DNA of 64,000 nt. It comes from Deinococcus sp. JMULE3. GTDB taxonomy: Bacteria > Deinococcota > Deinococci > Deinococcales > Deinococcaceae. The position numbers and the translations under genes were made by a program. The stretch spans positions 273,158-337,157 of the forward strand of contig NZ_SGWE01000001.1 of assembly GCF_013337115.1 (NCBI RefSeq). Reading direction: 5' to 3'. Numbering within the stretch: the stretch's first letter is position 1; the number at the start of each line of letters is the position of its first letter. Below the pieces are notes generated by a model. That model was given only the letters and a program-made list of their open reading frames with translations, was not told the origin of the DNA and searched no databases. Positions 27,756-37,172 of this stretch are shown here, one piece after another.

Positions 27756-29509
27756 TCCTGTACGCCCGCCACCACCACGCGGTTCCGCCCGGCGCGTTTG
27801 GCGGCGTACAGCGCCTGATCCGCCGCCGCGACCAGCGCCTCCCCGCTGCCGCCCGGCGTGAGGCCCGCCACGCCCAGTGACACCGTCACCTGCCCCAGCG
27901 CGATCCCGTCGTGCGACAGGTCCAGCGCCGCCACCCGCGCGCGCAGCGTCTCGGCCAGCGCCGCCGCCTGCCCCACATCCGTCTGCGGGAGCAGCAGCGT
28001 GAATTCCTCCCCGCCGGGCCGCGCCGGGGTGCTGCCGGGCGGCGCCACCTCGCGCAGCGCCGCGCTGACCCGCACGAGCGCCGCGTCCCCTGCGTCGTGC
28101 CCGAACGTGTCGTTCAGGCGCTTGAAGTGATCGATGTCCAGCGCCACCACGCTCAGCGGCTCGCCCCCCTGCGCCGCCGCGACGCCTGACGCCAGCTGCG
28201 CCTCCAGGTGACGGCGGTTGAACAGGCCCGTCAGCGGGTCCCGGATGGACTGCTGCAGCAGCCGGTCCTGCAGGCGCAGACTCGCCAGGGCCAGCGCCAC
28301 CTGCCGCGCCACGTCGTTCAGCGCCTCACGCAGCGCGCCCAGGTCCGCGTCCGGTCCCGGCTGCACGCGGATCAGGCCCAGTGTCTCCCCGTGCGAGAAC
28401 AGCGGCGCGCACAGGTACCCGCCCGGCATTCCCGCGCAGCCGGGCATGAAGGGTCTCCCCGCTCCGTCCCCCTGCGTCTCACCGCGCCGCAGCGCCCAGC
28501 AGGACTCCGGGCCGGGCGTGAGCATCTCCTCGCCCCACGCCGCCGCCGGGAGCAGCAGGTTCCGCGACGCGTTGTGCTGCGCGAGTTGACCACTCGTGCC
28601 CGGCAGCAGGTGCGGCAGCGCCCGCGCCAGGATCTCCGTGCCCTCCGCGACGCTGCGGGCCGCCTGCAGCGCGTCACTCAGGCGCGCCAGATCGCTCAGC
28701 CACGCGTTGCGGGTCGCGAGCTCGTCCGCCGCGCGCGCCGACGACGCCCGCGCCTCCTGCACGCCGCGCGCCATGCGGTTGAACGCCCCGGCCAGCTCGC
28801 GGTACTCCCGCGGTCCCCGCTCGGTGACGGTCGCCGCGCCGTGATCCGTCACGCGCCGCGTGCCGCGCCCCAGTGCCGAGAGCGGCCCGGTCAGCAGCCG
28901 CGCCGTGAGCAGCGTGATCCCCACGCTGAGCAGCAGCAGTGTCACTGCCGCGCCCACCAGCACCCGGCGCAGTTCCCCCAGTTGCGCCTGCGCGCGGGCG
29001 TCCACGTCCCGCAACTGCCGCCCGAGCGATTCTTCGATCCCGCCGATGTCTGCCCGGATCTGATCCAGGATCCGTTTGCCCCGGCCGCTACGCACCATCG
29101 CCTCCGCCTCGGCGGGCCGGTCGGGCCGCAGGCGGATCTCGGGCTGCGCGATCTCCGCCTGCCACTGCCGGATCAGGTCCGAGACCTGCCCCAGCCGCGC
29201 GCGGTCCGCGTCACCCAGGGTCGCGCCTCCGCGCAGCGCGTCGATCACCGCCGGGTACGCCGCCTCGCCCCGGTAGTACGGTTCCAGGAACGCCGGTTGC
29301 CCCGCGATCACATAGCCCCGCACACCGGTCTCCATGTCCAGGACGTGCGTCAGCAGCTCCGCCGTGTGTTCCAGCTGCGTGCGGGTCTCGGTGACCTGCG
29401 CCAGGGTCTGCACCCGGCGGTCCAGGCTTCCCTGCAGGACCAGGAAGGTCGCCAGCAGCAGCGCCCAGAACGGCAACTGGGTCAGGAGCAGCAGGTGACG
29501 CAGACGCAT
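27737..29509 (-). CDS. CHASE3-HAMP-GAF-GGDEF diguanylate cyclase
   Basis: 590 aa, ATG 29509. A first membrane helix (LLLLTQLPFWALLLATFLVL) is followed by a CHASE3 sensor (ETGVRGYVIAGQPAFLEPYY), a second helix (VLVGAAVTLLLLSVGITLL), HAMP, GAF and GGDEF. The active site is PGGEEF, so it should make cyclic di-GMP; substrate and metal-binding residues (DIDHFKRLNDTFGHDAGD) are intact. No RxxD inhibition site was identified with confidence. A TAGAGT box seven bases before the ATG suggests its own leaderless transcript, separate from the upstream HPt-regulator pair. Confidence 0.9.
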   Translation of the reverse strand: MRLRHLLLLTQLPFWALLLATFLVLQGSLDRRVQTLAQVTETRTQLEHTAELLTHVLDMETGVRGYVIAGQPAFLEPYYRGEAAYPAVIDALRGGATLGDADRARLGQVSDLIRQWQAEIAQPEIRLRPDRPAEAEAMVRSGRGKRILDQIRADIGGIEESLGRQLRDVDARAQAQLGELRRVLVGAAVTLLLLSVGITLLTARLLTGPLSALGRGTRRVTDHGAATVTERGPREYRELAGAFNRMARGVQEARASSARAADELATRNAWLSDLARLSDALQAARSVAEGTEILARALPHLLPGTSGQLAQHNASRNLLLPAAAWGEEMLTPGPESCWALRRGETQGDGAGRPFMPGCAGMPGGYLCAPLFSHGETLGLIRVQPGPDADLGALREALNDVARQVALALASLRLQDRLLQQSIRDPLTGLFNRRHLEAQLASGVAAAQGGEPLSVVALDIDHFKRLNDTFGHDAGDAALVRVSAALREVAPPGSTPARPGGEEFTLLLPQTDVGQAAALAETLRARVAALDLSHDGIALGQVTVSLGVAGLTPGGSGEALVAAADQALYAAKRAGRNRVVVAGVQERADRS

Positions 29510-29583
29510 GCCCGACACTCTAGGCGACCGGAACGGCCCGCCGCATCCGGCCCGCCGGGGGCAGCGGCCGGGGCGTGTCCGGT

Positions 29584-30633
29584 TCAGGTGGGCGGCTGAT
29601 CCGCCCCGGACCCCGCAGGCGTGGGAGGCCGCACGTCCGGCGCGCCCGGCACGTCCAGCGGGTGCGTCCAGGCGAACGCGCCGTTGCGGCCCGCGTGCTT
29701 GGCGCGGTACAGCGCCTGATCCGCTGCCTCGCGCAGCGGCACCTCCCCCGTGAGTTCCGTGCAGGCCACCCCCAGGCTGACCGTCACGTACCCCAGCGGG
29801 TGCCCCGGATGCGGCAGGCGGCGCTCCGTGAGGGCCGAGATGACCCGCCGCGCGACCGTCAGCCCCCCGGTCAGGTCCGTGTCGAGCAGCAGCAGCGCGA
29901 ACTCCTCGCCGCCGTAGCGGGCGGTCAGGTCGGTGCGGCGCGGCGTGCAGTCGCGCAGCAGCGCCGCGACCTCCTGCAGGCACGCGTCCCCGGCCGGGTG
30001 GCCGAGCGTGTCGTTGTACCGCTTGAAGTGATCGATGTCCAGCATGATCAGCGTGACGCTCAGGCCGCTGCGGGCGTGCAGGGACAGCGCGCGGTCCAGG
30101 TGCGCGTCGAACGCCCGTCGGTTGGCGATCCCGGTCAGGCCGTCCGTGACGCTCAGTTCCGTCAGTTGCTCGTTCAGGCTGCGCAGGGACGCCGTCATGA
30201 GTTCCAGTTGCGCCTCGCGTTCCCGCCGCGCCCGCAGCGCCCGCGTCAGCCGCGCCGCGTGCAGGGTCCGCGCGCACAGCACCGTGGGCCGCACGGGTTT
30301 CGTGACGTAATCGTTCGCGCCCGCCGCGAAGGCCTCGTCCAACCGGTCGTCCTCCTGCAGCGCCGTGACCATGATCACGCTCAGGTCCTGCAGGTGCGCG
30401 TGAGCGCGCAGTTCCCGCAGGAACGTCAGGCCGTCCGTGCCGGGCATCACCAGGTCCAGCAGCAGCACGTCCACGTCCGTGTGCCCGCCGCGCAGCCCCA
30501 GCGCCTCACGCGCCCCGTCCAGCGTCGCCGGGGCCTCCACGCGCGCCCCGAGCCCCTGCAGCGACTGCCGGAGCATGGCGCGCATCAGGGCGCTGTCGTC
30601 CACGATCAGGACGTGCAGCGGCTCGGGCGTCAC
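29584..30633 (-). CDS. Response regulator with GGDEF output
   Basis: 349 aa from GTG 30633, overlapping the HPt gene stop (GTGA). The receiver domain (1-125) has LIVDDSALMRAML, phospho-acceptor Asp in VLLLDLVMPG, the VTAL switch and Lys in DYVTKPV. The GGDEF domain has LDIDHFKRYNDTLGHPAGD and active site YGGEEF. Phosphorylation should activate cyclic di-GMP synthesis, as in PleD/WspR proteins. The HPt protein encoded just before is the likely phosphate partner; the cognate kinase may be the multi-GAF kinase at 44672 or an unlinked one. Confidence 0.9.
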   Translation of the reverse strand: MTPEPLHVLIVDDSALMRAMLRQSLQGLGARVEAPATLDGAREALGLRGGHTDVDVLLLDLVMPGTDGLTFLRELRAHAHLQDLSVIMVTALQEDDRLDEAFAAGANDYVTKPVRPTVLCARTLHAARLTRALRARREREAQLELMTASLRSLNEQLTELSVTDGLTGIANRRAFDAHLDRALSLHARSGLSVTLIMLDIDHFKRYNDTLGHPAGDACLQEVAALLRDCTPRRTDLTARYGGEEFALLLLDTDLTGGLTVARRVISALTERRLPHPGHPLGYVTVSLGVACTELTGEVPLREAADQALYRAKHAGRNGAFAWTHPLDVPGAPDVRPPTPAGSGADQPPT

Positions 30634-30989
30634 GGGCCACCGCCGCTGTCATACCCGCGCAGGCGCCCGCACAGGTCGCTCGCCGCCGCAGACGGGGCCG
30701 CGCCGGGCCGCAGGTCCCCCAGTTCCGCCCCCAGCACCTCGCACGCGATCCCGGCGTCCGCCAGCCACGCGGGTGAACCGTTCGGCGGCTCGCCGCCCAG
30801 CAGCCGCTCCAGCTCGGCCGCGACCAGCTGCACCCCGCGCACGTCCAGCATCGCCGCGCTGCCCTTCAGCGTGTGCGCCGCCACGAACGCCGCCTGCCAC
30901 TGCGTGTCCGGCTCGCGGCACAGGCGCCGCAACTGCGCGAGGTGCCCGGCGGCCTCCTCCGCGAACAGGTCCATGAACTCCGCCGTCAT
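30630..30989 (-). CDS. HPt phosphotransfer protein
   Basis: 119 aa, ATG 30989 with GGAGG five bases upstream. A helical HPt domain carries the phospho-accepting His in AAHTLKGSAAMLDV. It would pass phosphate between a hybrid kinase and the adjacent REC-GGDEF protein. Stand-alone HPt domains usually work in multistep phosphorelays; no hybrid kinase is in the window. Translation is coupled to the next gene by overlap. Confidence 0.85.
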   Translation of the reverse strand: MTAEFMDLFAEEAAGHLAQLRRLCREPDTQWQAAFVAAHTLKGSAAMLDVRGVQLVAAELERLLGGEPPNGSPAWLADAGIACEVLGAELGDLRPGAAPSAAASDLCGRLRGYDSGGGP

Positions 30990-31199
30990 CACGGCCTCCC
31001 TCCCGTGCACCGGGCGGCGCGTCCATCCACACGAACCCGCCTCACCGGCAGGCCCACAGGCATCCATGCGAGAGGGGCGACTGACATGCTTCGACTGTGC
31101 GGCGGCGCCTCTTGCAGACTTCTCACGCCCACGTTCATTGACGCGCGCCGGTGCAAAACGTCACGCCGCGCCTGCACAGCGGAGTGTCATGATGCCCGC

Positions 31200-32249
31200 A
31201 TGACCCCCGAAGCGGACCGACTGAACGCCCTGGCCCGGTACGCCGTGCTGGACACCCTGCCGGAGAACGCCTTCGACCGCGTGACCCGCATCGCCGCGCG
31301 ACTGTTCCACGCGCCCATCGCGCTGGTCACGCTCGTGGACCAGGACCGCCAGTGGTTCAAGGCGTGCCTCGGCCTGGACCTGCGCCAGACCGACCGGTCC
31401 GTGTCGTTCTGCACGTACACCATCCAGTCCGACGGGGTCATGGTCATCCTGGACGCCACGCGCGACCCGCTGTTCGAACACAACCCGCTCGTGACCGGCG
31501 CGCCCCACATCCGCTTCTACGCCGGCGCGCCACTGGTCACCCCGGACGGCTTCCGGCTGGGCAGCCTGTGCGTGATCGACCAGCGGCCCCGCGAGACCTT
31601 CCCCGAATCGGACCGGGCGCTGCTGACCGACCTGGCGCAGTCGGTCGTGACCGAACTGGAACTGCGCTTCACGCAGCGCACCCTGACCCAGGAAGCCGAG
31701 GCCCGCGCGGGCCTGCTGCGCACCGTGCAGGACGCCCAGACCCTCGCCGAGGCGCTGCTGGGCGTCAGTCAGCTGACCAACTTGGACCTGTCCGTCGAGG
31801 AGACCGCCACCTTCGCGCTGCCGCTGACCGCGCACAGCGCCGGGGTGGACTGGGCCGCGCTGCTGCGCCTGGATCACGTCATGACCGCCCTGACCCACTG
31901 GACCGGCAGCGCCGCCGGAGAAGCGTTCCACGCCGCGCTGCCCGACCAGCTCCCGCGTGGCGAGGGGCTCGCGTGGCAGGTCGCCGACCGCGACACCCCG
32001 CACTACGCGCACGACTACGCCCAGCAGGACGGCGCCGCCGCGGCGGTCGCGCAGGCCGGAGGGGACGCCGTGGCCTACGTGCCGCTGGGCGCGTTCCACG
32101 GCGCGCAGTACGTCGCCGCGTACGCCCTGACCGGAACGGGCCGCGCGTGGTCAGCGCGGCAGCGGGAACTGCTCGAGGCGTCAGCGGGCATCGTCCGGCA
32201 GGCGATGTGGAACCGGCACCAGCGGGAACAGCCGGTGCCGGTGTACTGA
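31200..32249 (+). CDS. GAF-domain sensor protein
   Basis: 349 aa, ATG 31200; CATGAT lies six bases before the start. The first GAF domain spans about residues 5-160 (YAVLDTLPENAFDRVTRIAA, GAPHIRFYAGAPLVTPDGFR). A coiled-coil-like link and a second GAF-like region end the protein. There is no kinase, GGDEF or other output domain, so it may act by binding a partner. Located divergently from the HPt-GGDEF pair, with 210 bp between that contain no other gene I can support. Confidence 0.75.
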   Translation: MTPEADRLNALARYAVLDTLPENAFDRVTRIAARLFHAPIALVTLVDQDRQWFKACLGLDLRQTDRSVSFCTYTIQSDGVMVILDATRDPLFEHNPLVTGAPHIRFYAGAPLVTPDGFRLGSLCVIDQRPRETFPESDRALLTDLAQSVVTELELRFTQRTLTQEAEARAGLLRTVQDAQTLAEALLGVSQLTNLDLSVEETATFALPLTAHSAGVDWAALLRLDHVMTALTHWTGSAAGEAFHAALPDQLPRGEGLAWQVADRDTPHYAHDYAQQDGAAAAVAQAGGDAVAYVPLGAFHGAQYVAAYALTGTGRAWSARQRELLEASAGIVRQAMWNRHQREQPVPVY

Positions 32250-32257
32250 CCCCGCCG

Positions 32258-32593
32258 TCAGACGGGGGGGCGGGTGCAGATCAGGCCGTTGAAGTACAGT
32301 TCGTCCCGCGCCTGCTTGCCGTTCTGGTTCAGGTGTTCGTGCGCCATGTGCGCGTCGTAGGCCTGCTGAGAGACGCTGATCACCACGTAGCCGTTGCTGT
32401 CCACGGCGCTCGTCGCGTGGCAGATCAGGAGCTTGTTGGGGTGGTTCTCCCCGTAACTGCCGCCGTTCCCGCGCGGGTAGCCGGGCAGGTCGATCTTGAC
32501 GACCACGCCGTCCGGCAGGATGGTGGTCTCGGGTCGGTCGGCCAGGGCGGAGCCGAGGCCAAGGGCGGCGAGCAGGGTCAGGGTTCTGAACAT
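32258..32593 (-). CDS. Small secreted protein with CHAT...H..H motif
   Basis: 111 aa, ATG 32593 behind GGAGG. A clear Sec signal peptide (MFRTLTLLAALGLGSALA) is followed by a domain with HPNKLLICHATSAVDSNGYV and AYDAHMAHEHLNQNG. Similar Cys-His-rich patterns (CHAT followed by two spaced His) occur in many secreted bacterial proteins of unknown role. One Cys pair (ICHA, LICTRPP) could form a disulfide, and the three His residues could bind metal. Function unknown. Convergent to the GAF gene, nine bases away. Confidence 0.75.
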   Translation of the reverse strand: MFRTLTLLAALGLGSALADRPETTILPDGVVVKIDLPGYPRGNGGSYGENHPNKLLICHATSAVDSNGYVVISVSQQAYDAHMAHEHLNQNGKQARDELYFNGLICTRPPV

Positions 32594-32872
32594 GGAATCC
32601 TCCGGCGAGATGAGGTGAACTTCACAGAGCGGCTCAGGTAGTGTAGTTTTTTTCACGCGTGAGTGTGTGTGCGTTCCCTTCACGTCACCTGCCCCCGGGT
32701 GGGGGAGGCCGACCGGGCGGCACTCATGAACGGGACGCCCGGCGCCCCCGCGCCGGAAGGGGCACCCCCCCGATTTCACCTTCAACCGCTGTCCCCCGGT
32801 GCGCGAGCTGACTCGCGTGGCTCGCCTGCCCGCTCTGCTGCGCCGCTCTATGAGTCCGTACGAATGGTGCCG
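32594..32872. other. Intergenic region without a supported gene
   Basis: 279 bp between the secreted-protein gene and cobO. A stretch near 32810-32860 read on the minus strand (GACTCATAGAGCGGCGCAGC) resembles the accessory segment of the ATACGGGAT repeats but lacks their ends. Nothing else is recognised. Confidence 0.5.
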
Positions 32873-33526
32873 TCAGTACTCGATGCCGGTCTGCCCGCCG
32901 ATCCCCTGCTCGTAGGCGTGCTTGACGGGATGGATCTCACTGACCGTGTCGGCCAGTGCCACGAGTTCCGGCAGGGCGTCCCGGCCGGTGATGACCACGT
33001 GCAGGCGGGGGTCGCGGGCGCGCAGGGTGGCTTCCACGTCCGCCCAGGGCACCCAGCCGTACTTGAGGGGGTACGTGAACTCGTCCAGGACGATCAGGTC
33101 GTCCTCGCCGGACTGGATGGCGTCCCGCGCGAGTTCCCAGCCGTGCGCGGCCAGCGCCGCCGAGTTCTCCAGGTCGCGGCTGCGCCACGTCCAGCCGTCC
33201 CCGAGGCCCTGGTACGGGATGCCCAGCAGGTCCAGGGTGCGGTGCTCGCCGAACTTCGCGGTGTCGTGCTTCAGGAACTGGAACATCCGCGCCTTCAGGC
33301 CGCGTCCGTGCGCGCGGATCATCAGGCCCAGCGCGGCGGTCGTCTTGCCCTTGCCGTTGCCGGTGTTCACGATCAGCAGGCCGCGGCGGCCCTTGCTGAT
33401 CCCCTCGGGTTTGCGGTACGCGTCGCGCTGCGCGGTGAGGTCCTGCATGGCGCGCGCGCGGCGTTCCTCCGTGCTGACTGCAGTGTTGTCGGTGCCGGTC
33501 CGGTCGGGGGTGGGGGCGTCGGTCAC
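32873..33526 (-). CDS. cobO: Corrinoid adenosyltransferase CobO family
   Basis: 217 aa from GTG 33526, overlapping the btuF stop (GTGA). The P-loop is [20 protein letters not shown], followed by MFQFLKHD and [14 protein letters not shown], the hallmark set of CobO/CobA-type ATP:cob(I)alamin adenosyltransferases. It converts imported cobalamin to adenosylcobalamin. Coupled with the preceding binding protein, the pair salvages vitamin B12 under riboswitch control. Length is normal (about 200 aa). Confidence 0.92.
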   Translation of the reverse strand: MTDAPTPDRTGTDNTAVSTEERRARAMQDLTAQRDAYRKPEGISKGRRGLLIVNTGNGKGKTTAALGLMIRAHGRGLKARMFQFLKHDTAKFGEHRTLDLLGIPYQGLGDGWTWRSRDLENSAALAAHGWELARDAIQSGEDDLIVLDEFTYPLKYGWVPWADVEATLRARDPRLHVVITGRDALPELVALADTVSEIHPVKHAYEQGIGGQTGIEY

Positions 33527-34392
33527 AGGCGCGCCTCGGGGTGCAGGAAGCGGATCAGGGCGCGCAGCGCCTGCGCCAGGCGCGGGCCGGGACGGCTCAG
33601 GGCGTCGCGTTCCTCGGCGGTGGGTCTGAACACCCGCCCGGACGTCACGGCGCGCAGGCCAGCCCAGCCGGGACGCGAGCGGGCGTCCTCCAGCGTGAGG
33701 CCCACCATGACCTGCGGGTTGCGCCGCACGATCAGTTCCGGGTCGAGTTTCGGGAAGTCGCCCAGCGCGGGCGGCACGATGGTCTGCCCGCCGGCCTTCG
33801 TGATCAGCGTCCCGATGAACGAGTTCGGTCCGACCGAGTACGGGCTGGGGTCGATCTCGTAGTACGTGCTGACCTTCGGCAGGCCCGCCACGCTGCGCTG
33901 CAGGGCGTTCAGTTCGGCGCGCATGGCCGTCGTCAGACGCGTGGCGTTCGCCTCGCGGTTGGTGAGCTTGCCCAGCATGGCGATCTTCTCGAACACCTCG
34001 CCGTACGTCTGGCCCGTCCCGCCGTACACGGTCAGGCCCGCCTGCGCGAGCTTCTGCGTCAGGCGCGACCCGGCCGACTCGTCGGCGAGCACCAGATCGG
34101 GCTTGAGCGCCACGATCGCCTCCAGGTCCGGCTGGTACGCGCTGCCGACCTTCGGCACGCGGCTCACGACCGCCTGCGGATAGTTGCTGTACACGTCCAC
34201 CGCGACCAGTGTGTCGGCCGCGCCGATGGCGGCGAGCGTCTCGGTGTGGCTGGGCAGCATGGCGATGATGCGCCGCGGTTCGGCCTTCAGGGTGACGCTG
34301 CGCCCCAGGTCGTCCGTGACGGTCAGCGGGTAGGAGGTCGCGGCGGCAGGGGAGGCCAGCAGGGCCAGGATCAGGACGGGGGGTGTACGCAT
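33523..34392 (-). CDS. btuF: Cobalamin ABC transporter substrate-binding protein BtuF-like
   Basis: 289 aa, ATG 34392 with GGAG. A signal peptide ([15 protein letters not shown]) precedes a type III binding-protein fold: [52 protein letters not shown]. It binds cobalamin or another corrinoid in the cell envelope. No permease or ATPase gene is adjacent in the window. Assignment to cobalamin rather than iron-siderophore is supported by the riboswitch upstream and cobO downstream. Confidence 0.88.
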   Translation of the reverse strand: MRTPPVLILALLASPAAATSYPLTVTDDLGRSVTLKAEPRRIIAMLPSHTETLAAIGAADTLVAVDVYSNYPQAVVSRVPKVGSAYQPDLEAIVALKPDLVLADESAGSRLTQKLAQAGLTVYGGTGQTYGEVFEKIAMLGKLTNREANATRLTTAMRAELNALQRSVAGLPKVSTYYEIDPSPYSVGPNSFIGTLITKAGGQTIVPPALGDFPKLDPELIVRRNPQVMVGLTLEDARSRPGWAGLRAVTSGRVFRPTAEERDALSRPGPRLAQALRALIRFLHPEARL

Positions 34393-34489
34393 GGTGAAGC
34401 TCCGTGTATGTGGGGGCGCGGGCGGGAACAGCCCGGACGTCCAGCGGCGCGAGAATCCGCTGTGGCCCGGTGGGGCCCCGGCCCGCCTC

Positions 34490-34645
34490 CGTGACGGAGC
34501 GGTCCTGACATGGCCCTCTGACGGCGAGAGGTGCCCGTAAATCGGGCGTCCCTGAGGGGCATTCGGGCTCGCGTTCCATGAACGCATACCGCTGCGCGAC
34601 AGCGCCGGACTCTCACCGGACTTCCCCGCACTCAGGTGACGATGA
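34490..34645 (-). ncRNA. Cobalamin riboswitch upstream of btuF-cobO
   Basis: On the minus strand, the conserved core reads GGAAGTCCGGTGAGAGTCCG followed by GCGCTGTCGCGCAGCGGTAT (34624 to about 34585), matching the cobalamin aptamer pattern GGTGnGAAuCC...GCuGnCGCGC. Further downstream TGTCAGGACCGCTCC near 34500 resembles the B12 box. It lies 100-250 nt before btuF in the correct orientation. Ends are approximate. Confidence 0.85.
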
Positions 34646-34745
34646 AGGTAGCACGCCTCACCTTTACCTGACAGCGCGCAAGGACTGTGAGAGGCGCGGC
34701 GCGGCACACTCGGTCCAGGAGATCCCTCCCGCCACAGGAGCCCCC

Positions 34746-36302
34746 ATGCCCGCAAGCCTGCACCTCGCCGACCACGCCTGGACCCTGCGCGACCTGGACC
34801 CCGTCCAGGCCCGCACGCTGGCGCGCCGCAGCGCCGAGGGCCGCGCCGAACTGGAAGCGCAGGTCGTCCACGCGTACCTGGACTGGCGGGCAGGAGACTT
34901 CGAGGGGGCGACCCGCTGCCTCGCCGCCGCGCTGACCACCCTGCGCGCCGAGGGACCCAGCGTCTGGCAGGCCCGCGCCGCGAGCGTCCTGTCGTGCCTC
35001 GCCGGGGACCTGAACGAACCGGACCTCGCCCTGACCCTGCTGGACGAGCAGATCCAGCTGTGCGAGGCGCTGGACATCACCGAACTGCGCGCGTCGGGCA
35101 TCCACGACCTGGCGGTGCAACTGCGCCACCTGAACCCCGCCCGCTCCCGCGAACTGCTGCTGCAGGCCAGGGACGCCTTCCGGCGCTGCCGTTACCCCAT
35201 CGGGGACCTGCTCGTGCACGGCAACCTGGGTGAACTCGACCGTGAAGCCGGACAGTACGACTCCGCCCTGCGCCTGCACCGCGCGGCCCTGAGCGACCCG
35301 CTGATCGCCCACCACCCCAGCATCGAGGCCTGGACCCTGCACGGCGCCGTCCGCGCCGCGCACCAGGGCCGCCTGCCCCGCCCCGACGCGGAACTCGACC
35401 GGCTGCGCGCCCTGCTGGACTCCCCGCACCTGGACGTGCAGGTCGAGGTCGTGCCCGCGCTCAGCCTGCACCTCCCCCCGCACGAGGCCGCGCGGCTCCT
35501 GCGGGGCGTACTCGACCGCCCCGACCTGGGCAGCCACTACCGCGCGGGCCTGCTGCACGAACAGCTCTCGGAGGCGCTGGAGGACACCGGGGACGACCGG
35601 GGCGCCCTGCGGCACCTGAAACTCGCCCGGCAGCACGAACGGCGCGCCCACGCCGGACAGACCCGCCACGCCGCGCGCCTGATGGACATCCTGCGCGGCA
35701 TGGACGACACCCGCGCCCGCAACGCCGCGCTGGAACGCCACCTGAACGAACTGCGCACCCTGCACGCCCAGGCGCAGCGCCAGAGCCTCACCGACCCCCT
35801 GACCGGCCTGGGGAACCGCCGACAGTTCCAGCAGGACCTCCAGACCCTCACAGGCGCCGACGCGCTGCTGCTCATCGACCTCGACCACTTCAAACGCGTG
35901 AACGACACCCTGGGCCACCCCACCGGCGACACGGTCCTGACCCAGCTGGGCCGCCTGCTCGCCAGCGCCAGCCGCGGCGAGGACCGCGCCTACCGCTACG
36001 GCGGCGAGGAATTCGCCGTGATCCTGCGCAGCCTGCCCGCCCAGGCGCTCGACGGCGTCGCCGAGCGCGTCCGGGCCGCCGTGGAACGCAGCGTCTTCCC
36101 GGACGTTCCCTGGACCCTGACCGTCTCCATCGGCGCGGCCCGCGCCGCCGACCTGCCCGGCGACGCCATCCTGCGCGGCGCCGACGAGGCCCTGTACGCC
36201 GCCAAGCGCGCCGGACGCAACCGCGTGCGCCGCTGGGCCGCCGCGCCCCCCACCATGGGCAGCAGCGACCACCTGCGCCCCCTCGACTCCGCCGTGCTGT
36301 GA
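34746..36302 (+). CDS. TPR-GGDEF diguanylate cyclase
   Basis: 518 aa, ATG 34746 behind AGGAG. Residues 1-330 are helical repeats of the tetratricopeptide type ([40 protein letters not shown]). A coiled-coil link ([20 protein letters not shown]) leads to GGDEF with [20 protein letters not shown] and active site YGGEEF. No membrane helix or signal peptide is seen, so it is cytoplasmic and probably senses a protein partner through the TPR array. Divergent from the riboswitch-controlled btuF transcript. Confidence 0.87.
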   Translation: MPASLHLADHAWTLRDLDPVQARTLARRSAEGRAELEAQVVHAYLDWRAGDFEGATRCLAAALTTLRAEGPSVWQARAASVLSCLAGDLNEPDLALTLLDEQIQLCEALDITELRASGIHDLAVQLRHLNPARSRELLLQARDAFRRCRYPIGDLLVHGNLGELDREAGQYDSALRLHRAALSDPLIAHHPSIEAWTLHGAVRAAHQGRLPRPDAELDRLRALLDSPHLDVQVEVVPALSLHLPPHEAARLLRGVLDRPDLGSHYRAGLLHEQLSEALEDTGDDRGALRHLKLARQHERRAHAGQTRHAARLMDILRGMDDTRARNAALERHLNELRTLHAQAQRQSLTDPLTGLGNRRQFQQDLQTLTGADALLLIDLDHFKRVNDTLGHPTGDTVLTQLGRLLASASRGEDRAYRYGGEEFAVILRSLPAQALDGVAERVRAAVERSVFPDVPWTLTVSIGAARAADLPGDAILRGADEALYAAKRAGRNRVRRWAAAPPTMGSSDHLRPLDSAVL

Positions 36303-36348
36303 CCCCGCCGCGCTGTAAAATCGCCGCACTGTGGCCCGGACCCCCGGT

Positions 36349-37134
36349 TCACTCCACGAACGCCACCACCCGCGCCCACCCGGCACTGGCCCCCTCGACC
36401 TTCACAGGAAACGCCATCACCGTGAAGCCCGTCGCGGGCAGTGATTCCAGGTTGCACAGCTTCTCGATCTGCAGGTACGGGCGTTCCAGGCCGTAGAAGT
36501 GCGCCTCCCAGAACTCCGCGCGGCCTGCCACGGCGTCCTGGATCAGCGGACCGAAGGGCCGGTCGATGCCCCACGCGTCGATGCCGATCAGGCGCACGCC
36601 CCGCTCGACCAGCCACGCCAGCCCGTCGCGGGTGTACCCGGCGTGCCGCTGCTCGTACCCGGCCTCGCGGTAGTGCGCGCTCGCGCCGGTCAGGGTCAGC
36701 ACCACGTCCCCCGCCGCCAGGGTGTGCCCGGCGGCGTCCAGCGCGGCCTGCACGTCACTGGCGGTGATGCCCGCGCCCGGCGCGAGGTGCCGGACGTCCA
36801 GGCGCACGCCGCGCCCCCAGCACCAGTCGAGTGGCACCTGATCGATGGTCAGCGGGGCGCTGCCGTCCGCCATGCGCGGCCCGTAATGGTACGGGGCGTC
36901 CACGTGCGTGCCGCTGTGGGTGCTCAGGGTGACGTTCTCGACACTCCAGACGTGCCCGCGCGCCAGCACGGCGTTCATCGCGGGCTCCGGAAGGTTCAGC
37001 AGGCCGCGCGCCTGCCCGGCGGCCTGCGCGTGATCCACGTACGTGATGCGGTGCGGGTTCGGTTCGAAGTCGCTCGTGGCGTTGCTCAGCGGGACGGACA
37101 GGTCGATCAGGCGGGCGCGGGAGGACGGGACCAT
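36349..37134 (-). CDS. Cyclase-family hydrolase (arylformamidase-like)
   Basis: 261 aa, ATG 37134. The family signature HSGTHVDAPYHYG (metal ligands) is present, with IDLSVPLSN at the N-terminus, DVVLTLTGASAHYREAGY and GIDAWGIDRPFG. Relatives include kynurenine formamidase and isatin hydrolase; no kynurenine gene is nearby, so the substrate is open. A TACAGT box six bases before the ATG suggests a leaderless transcript separate from the urease operon that ends 39 bp upstream. Confidence 0.82.
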   Translation of the reverse strand: MVPSSRARLIDLSVPLSNATSDFEPNPHRITYVDHAQAAGQARGLLNLPEPAMNAVLARGHVWSVENVTLSTHSGTHVDAPYHYGPRMADGSAPLTIDQVPLDWCWGRGVRLDVRHLAPGAGITASDVQAALDAAGHTLAAGDVVLTLTGASAHYREAGYEQRHAGYTRDGLAWLVERGVRLIGIDAWGIDRPFGPLIQDAVAGRAEFWEAHFYGLERPYLQIEKLCNLESLPATGFTVMAFPVKVEGASAGWARVVAFVE

Positions 37135-37172
37135 GACTGCACTGTACCGGGCACCGGGCGCTGGACCTGCGC

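Noticed and set aside
32594..32785. Upstream extension of the small secreted protein to 175 aa
   Set aside because: The ATG at 32593 has a ribosome binding site and is followed at once by a signal peptide; the extension lacks protein character.
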